This document shows positions 60,350 through 64,000 of a stretch of DNA of 64,000 nt, in pieces; the first letter of the stretch is position 1, and every line of letters starts with the position of its first letter. The translations under genes were made by a program, and so were the position numbers. Below the pieces are notes generated by a model that worked only from the letters and a program-made list of their open reading frames with translations, did not search any database and was not told the origin of the DNA. Source of the stretch: Gimesia alba (GTDB lineage: Bacteria > Planctomycetota > Planctomycetia > Planctomycetales > Planctomycetaceae); contig NZ_CP036269.1 in NCBI RefSeq assembly GCF_007744675.1, positions 2,893,546 through 2,957,545 on the forward strand, in the 5' to 3' direction.

Positions 60350-61849
60350 ATGGCTATGGAGCAAACATCCAATCATCAAGAAGCTAGTTCTGCCGGACAT
60401 GCGCAGTTCTGCCGTCGTACACGACGTGAGTTTCTGTGGGAAGCCGGTGGCGGGTTCGCTTCGGTGGCATTAACGGGCATGATGTCGCAGGACGGTTTTC
60501 TCAATTCCCAGGCCGTTGCCGCAGACGGTGTGAGCCAGTTCCAGAATCCGTTGGCGCCCAAAGATCCCCATTTCAAGCCGAAAGCCAAGAGTGTCATTTT
60601 TCTGTTTATGTATGGTGGGCCGAGTCACGTTGATACCTTTGATTATAAACCAAAACTATATGATTTGGACGGCAAAACGATTCCCGTCAAAACCAAAGGA
60701 CGCGGTGGGGAAAAGAACGAAGGTCGCGTTGTCGGCCCGAAATGGAAGTTCAAGCAGTATGGTCAATCGGGTCAATGGGTTTCGGATTTGTTTCCGCATC
60801 TGGCGACGTGTGCGGATGATATTGCGTTTTTGAAATCAATGACCGCTGATTCTCCCATTCATGGATCGGCGATGCTGATGATGAATTCGGGACGCATTTT
60901 AAGTGGGTTTCCCAGTCTGGGTTCGTGGCTGAATTATGGTCTGGGAACCGAGAATGAAAATCTGCCCGGTTATGTGGTGATGCTCGATCCGACGGGTGGG
61001 CCTATCAGTGGAGCCAAGAACTGGTCGAGTGGTTTTATGCCGGCGACGTATCAGGGGACAACCATGCGTTCGGAGGGCGCGCCTCTGATTGATTTGCGTC
61101 GACCAGAAGGGATGAGCAAAGCGGTACAGCGCGAGTTACTGGACGCATTGAAAGACGCTAACGAGAAGCACCAGGTTTCGCGGGCCGGCAACTCGGAGTT
61201 GGCGGCGCGGATCGCCAGTTACGAACTGGCGTTTAAAATGCAGAAGCATGCTCCCGAAGCAGCCGACCTGGCGTCAGAAACGAAACAGACGCAGGAGTTA
61301 TACGGGCTGAACAACCCTCGTACGGCTGATTTTGGCAGACGTTGTCTGTTAGCCCGCCGACTGGTTGAGCGTGGCGTGCGGTTTATTCAATTGTATTCCG
61401 GCGGAAACCATAATGATGCCAACTGGGATGCCCACGGGGATCTGTTTAAAAATCATAGTTATCATGCCGGGAATACCGATCAGCCGATTGCCGCGTTGAT
61501 TAAGGATCTTAAAGCACGCGGCTTGTTTGATGAAACGATGGTCGTCTGGGGTGGTGAGTTCGGACGTCAGCCGACGGCGGAATACGCCAAGGGAACGGGC
61601 CGCGACCATAACTCGTACGGGTTTACGATGTGGACCGCCGGCGGTGGTGTTAAGGGCGGAACTTCTGTGGGTGCGACCGACGAGTTGGGCTCGGCGGCGG
61701 TGGAAAAGCCGTTCCATGTAAAGCGATTGCACGCCACTATTCTGAATCAGATGGGACTGGATCCGAACCGTTTGTCTTACTTTTATGGCGGGCTGGATCA
61801 AAAGCTGGTGGGCGTCGAACATACCGAGCCGATCCGCGAAATCATTTGA
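60350..61849 (+). CDS. DUF1501 domain-containing exported protein
   Basis: 499 residues from ATG 60350, preceded by AAGAGGA; the frame can be extended to 60302 but without a site. CRRTRREFLWEAGGGFASVALTGM is a twin-arginine signal. The mature part belongs to DUF1501, an alkaline-phosphatase/sulfatase-like fold: SVIFLFMYGGPSHVDTFDYKP, GHGMNSGR-type region, VRFIQLYSGGNHNDANWDAHGD, TMVVWGGEFGRQPT and GRDHNSYGFTMWTAGGGVKGG. Encoded together with the PSD1 gene, as in most planctomycetes. Activity unknown; metal-binding Asp and His residues are present. Confidence 0.93.
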   Translation: MAMEQTSNHQEASSAGHAQFCRRTRREFLWEAGGGFASVALTGMMSQDGFLNSQAVAADGVSQFQNPLAPKDPHFKPKAKSVIFLFMYGGPSHVDTFDYKPKLYDLDGKTIPVKTKGRGGEKNEGRVVGPKWKFKQYGQSGQWVSDLFPHLATCADDIAFLKSMTADSPIHGSAMLMMNSGRILSGFPSLGSWLNYGLGTENENLPGYVVMLDPTGGPISGAKNWSSGFMPATYQGTTMRSEGAPLIDLRRPEGMSKAVQRELLDALKDANEKHQVSRAGNSELAARIASYELAFKMQKHAPEAADLASETKQTQELYGLNNPRTADFGRRCLLARRLVERGVRFIQLYSGGNHNDANWDAHGDLFKNHSYHAGNTDQPIAALIKDLKARGLFDETMVVWGGEFGRQPTAEYAKGTGRDHNSYGFTMWTAGGGVKGGTSVGATDELGSAAVEKPFHVKRLHATILNQMGLDPNRLSYFYGGLDQKLVGVEHTEPIREII

Positions 61850-61864
61850 TCTTCGAAAACCAGT

Positions 61865-63223
61865 TTAGTTGGCTGATTGACTCTCGACGATTTTCTGTTT
61901 CATCTGCGCTACAATTTCGGGATGTTGCTCGGCGATATTGTTTTGTTCTCCAATATCGGTATCGAGATTATACAGCTCAAATGGTTTTTTGAGGCCAGTC
62001 TGGACTGCTTTCCATTTCCCAGATCGCAGGGCGACTTTCCCGCGGTACTTCCAGAATAGCGTGTCGTGGGGCGTCTGCGGTTGCCCCAGTAGCGTGGGCA
62101 GATAAGAAACTCCGTCGATGCTTTGTGGCGGCTTGATACCCGCCAGTTCACAGGCAGTTGGCAGAAAATCCCAGAAGGCACTGATGTGATCTGTTGTCGT
62201 TCCGGCTTGAACTTTGCCGGGCCACTTCACGATCAGGGGAACGCGAATGCCGCCTTCATAGAGATCCCGCTTATAGCCGCGGAGTGGGCCGTTAGAATTG
62301 AAAAAATCGACCTGATGCATGCCTTCCTGGTGCGGGCCATTGTCTGATGTGAAAAAGATGATCGTCTTGTGTTCCAGGTTCAATTCTTTTAACAGTTTGA
62401 CCATTTGTCCCAGGTCGCGGTCGAGGCGGGTGATCATGGCGGCAAAGCCTTTTTCGGGAGCCGGCCATTCACGGTCTGCGTATTCTCCGTATTCAGGCAC
62501 TTCCATTCCGTCGCCGGTCGCCCGCCCCCCTTCATTATTGGCATGCGGGATCGTGTAATGCGCCTGGAGAATGAAAGGCTTCTTAGCGTTGTGCTTGATG
62601 AAGTTGAACGCTTCCTGAGTGAGCAGATCGTGCGAATAAGTCTCGCGTTCGATTGAGACTCGTTTCTGCGGCCCGACTTTATTGCCCGGCAGCGAAATTT
62701 CCTGTTCGTTGCTCCACAGAAATTCCGGATAAAAGTTGTGGGCATTTCCCTGGTCCAGATAACCAAACCAGAAATCAAATCCCTGCTTGCTGGGAACACC
62801 CGTTGATTCGGGGGGCCCCAATGCCCATTTGCCGACTCCCCCGGTCGCGTAGCCGGCTTCCTTTAAGAGTGAGGTGACAGTGGTAGCGCCTTCAGGGAAA
62901 TAATATTGTTCATTCTGGCTGATCGGAGTGTGTCCGGTATGCTGGCCTGTTAACAGAACCAGCCGCGAAGGACGACAGACCGTGTGGCCGGCATAGTGAT
63001 TTGTGAATCGCATTCCCAGTTTGGCCAACTGATCGATGTTGGGAGTCTTGATGACCGTCTGTCCAAAGCAGCCGAGATCACCATAACCCAGATCGTCCGC
63101 CATGACGTAGATAATATTGGGGGGCTCTGCCGCCTGAGTCTGATTGAGCAACATGAGGCTGAAACACAGGCAGGCGATGCAGCGGACCAGAGTGCGAATG
63201 GTGTTCTCTAAGAAGTTCATCAA
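61865..63223 (-). CDS. Exported sulfatase (formylglycine type)
   Basis: 452 residues. Signal peptide MMNFLENTIRTLVRCIACLCFSLMLLNQTQAA. PNIIYVMADDLGYGDLGCFG gives the first metal ligands (Asp43-Asp44). Cys83 in CRPSR is the residue converted to formylglycine (C-x-P-S-R) and is followed by LVLLTGQHTGH. FFTSDNGPH is the second metal block. It would hydrolyse sulfate esters of polysaccharides in the periplasm or outside and needs a formylglycine-generating enzyme from elsewhere. The truncated dehydrogenase gene lies just upstream on the same strand (77 bp), so they may form an operon. Convergent with the DUF1501 gene. Confidence 0.93.
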   Translation of the reverse strand: MMNFLENTIRTLVRCIACLCFSLMLLNQTQAAEPPNIIYVMADDLGYGDLGCFGQTVIKTPNIDQLAKLGMRFTNHYAGHTVCRPSRLVLLTGQHTGHTPISQNEQYYFPEGATTVTSLLKEAGYATGGVGKWALGPPESTGVPSKQGFDFWFGYLDQGNAHNFYPEFLWSNEQEISLPGNKVGPQKRVSIERETYSHDLLTQEAFNFIKHNAKKPFILQAHYTIPHANNEGGRATGDGMEVPEYGEYADREWPAPEKGFAAMITRLDRDLGQMVKLLKELNLEHKTIIFFTSDNGPHQEGMHQVDFFNSNGPLRGYKRDLYEGGIRVPLIVKWPGKVQAGTTTDHISAFWDFLPTACELAGIKPPQSIDGVSYLPTLLGQPQTPHDTLFWKYRGKVALRSGKWKAVQTGLKKPFELYNLDTDIGEQNNIAEQHPEIVAQMKQKIVESQSAN

Positions 63224-63300
63224 TAACCTCTGTTTTGATCGGGATGCGAAAATCGGGGAGTGTCTGAGCCCCGTTTGTTGTTCCGGGGTACTCTCTATCT

Positions 63301-64000
63301 TTAACGACCCAGAGAGGGAAATTCAACAATGACTTTAATCACGCCGTCTTTGCGATCGCGAAATAGTTCGAATGCCTGCTGAATTTCTGCCAGGGGAAAG
63401 CGATGTGTAATGATGGGAGTCACATCGATGCGTCCTTCGGAGAGCCATTGCATGGCGAGTGGGAAATCACGTTTGAAGTCGGGATTGATACTTGTATTCA
63501 CAGTGATGTTTTTAAAGAGCAAGTCGCGCCAGCGGATCTGATCGATGGTTTCAGGGGGAACGCCGAACACGAGAATGTTGCCTGCTTCGCGGCAGAGATC
63601 GATACAGAGATTGAGCTGTTGATCGGCGTGGCCGACGGCTTCGATGACGATGTCGGGCAATTCCCCGATCAGGATTTCCCGTAGTGCGGCGACGGGATCG
63701 GTGTTCTGATTACAGATCGTCGCGGTGGCTCCCATGCGGGGACTGACCTCTAGACGGGATTCCAGCAGGTCGATACCGACAATCTGACGCGCGCCCATAT
63801 TGCTGAGCGCGGCATTCATTAATTGTCCCATGGGGCCCTGCCCCACCACGGCCACTGTTTTATCCAGCAGATTGGGCAGTTTCTTGAGAGCAAACAGCGC
63901 CGTTCCCAGAGGTTGTGCCATCAAAGCATGTTCTTCCGGGATGTTGGTGGCGATGGGAATCGTGCGGGATTCGTCCAGCACAAAACGTTCGCTGAGGCCC
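63301..64000 (-). CDS. Zinc-type alcohol dehydrogenase/sorbitol dehydrogenase-like protein (partial)
   Basis: About 233 C-terminal residues; the frame runs off the right edge, so the N-terminal zinc-binding part is not seen. VAVVGQGPMGQLMNAALSNMGARQIVGIDLLESRLE is the G-x-G-P-x-G cofactor-binding Rossmann motif of medium-chain dehydrogenases. FGVPPETIDQIRWRDLLFKNITVNTSINPDFKRDFPLAMQWLSEGRIDVTPIITHRFPLAEIQQAFEL is a characteristic C-terminal region. Likely oxidises a sugar alcohol or sugar with NAD(P). Upstream of the sulfatase, possibly in the same operon. Confidence 0.87.
   Translation of the reverse strand, partial: GLSERFVLDESRTIPIATNIPEEHALMAQPLGTALFALKKLPNLLDKTVAVVGQGPMGQLMNAALSNMGARQIVGIDLLESRLEVSPRMGATATICNQNTDPVAALREILIGELPDIVIEAVGHADQQLNLCIDLCREAGNILVFGVPPETIDQIRWRDLLFKNITVNTSINPDFKRDFPLAMQWLSEGRIDVTPIITHRFPLAEIQQAFELFRDRKDGVIKVIVEFPSLGR

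Overview
The window is a bacterial chromosome segment most consistent with a planctomycete of the Planctomycetaceae, close to Gimesia. This is an inference from gene families: a PSD1/DUF1549/DUF1553 cytochrome-type protein followed by a DUF1501 protein, a formylglycine-type sulfatase, a DUF6868 protein, exported HEAT-repeat and PQQ-propeller proteins, and roughly 50 percent GC. No phage, plasmid or CRISPR region is visible.

Layout. 0-9.4 kb (+): a run of small, mostly uncharacterised genes (VOC protein, DUF4291, alpha/beta hydrolase, DUF4282, DUF6868 and several small membrane proteins, two of them paralogues). 9.4-18.4 kb: a secreted beta-helix protein, a macro-domain protein, an SDR-DUF2867 protein, pyroglutamyl peptidase, a membrane HEPN-like protein next to a 2-phosphosulfolactate phosphatase-like protein, a zinc-ribbon/TPR protein and a cREC-type receiver protein. 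18.4-26.9 kb: a repeat-rich accessory region with a sialidase-like protein divergent from a GntR regulator, a metallophosphatase, a 34-residue lysine-rich microprotein and a REP-associated tyrosine transposase (RAYT). 26.9-31 kb: glyA-hisD and a BRCT-MerR-TPR protein. 31.2-36.2 kb: a probable sugar-acid operon (enolase-superfamily dehydratase, ceramidase-like protein, DapA-family aldolase, MFS transporter). 36.4-39.6 kb: a PIG-L deacetylase divergent from a NagB-PIG-L fusion. 39.9-43.6 kb: a thioredoxin-fold lipoprotein and an exported HEAT protein. 44-50.8 kb: housekeeping genes asd, lysA, purD, comB-like and glyS. 50.8-64 kb: an FAD oxidoreductase, tRNA-Gly(CCC), a 1561-residue PQQ-propeller protein, the PSD1/DUF1501 pair, a sulfatase and a truncated zinc-type dehydrogenase.

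The most striking non-genic signal is a family of about 138-bp elements. Each end is a hairpin whose outer foot is GTAG, and the two ends are inverted, which is the REPIN architecture. Four near-complete copies, one copy with an eroded foot and three fragments lie between 18.4 and 26 kb. Two of them bracket the RAYT gene within 41 and 22 bp. The stem sequences differ between subfamilies while pairing, the GTAG foot and the loop consensus are kept. At least two further dispersed non-coding families are present: a 148-bp element near 13.7 kb and, inverted, near 36.3 kb, and a 95-bp element at 2.6 kb and, inverted, at 52.4 kb.

All assignments come from reading the sequence and recalling family motifs; no database search was possible. 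Starts were moved from the longest frame where a ribosome-binding site or family-typical N-terminus argued for it.
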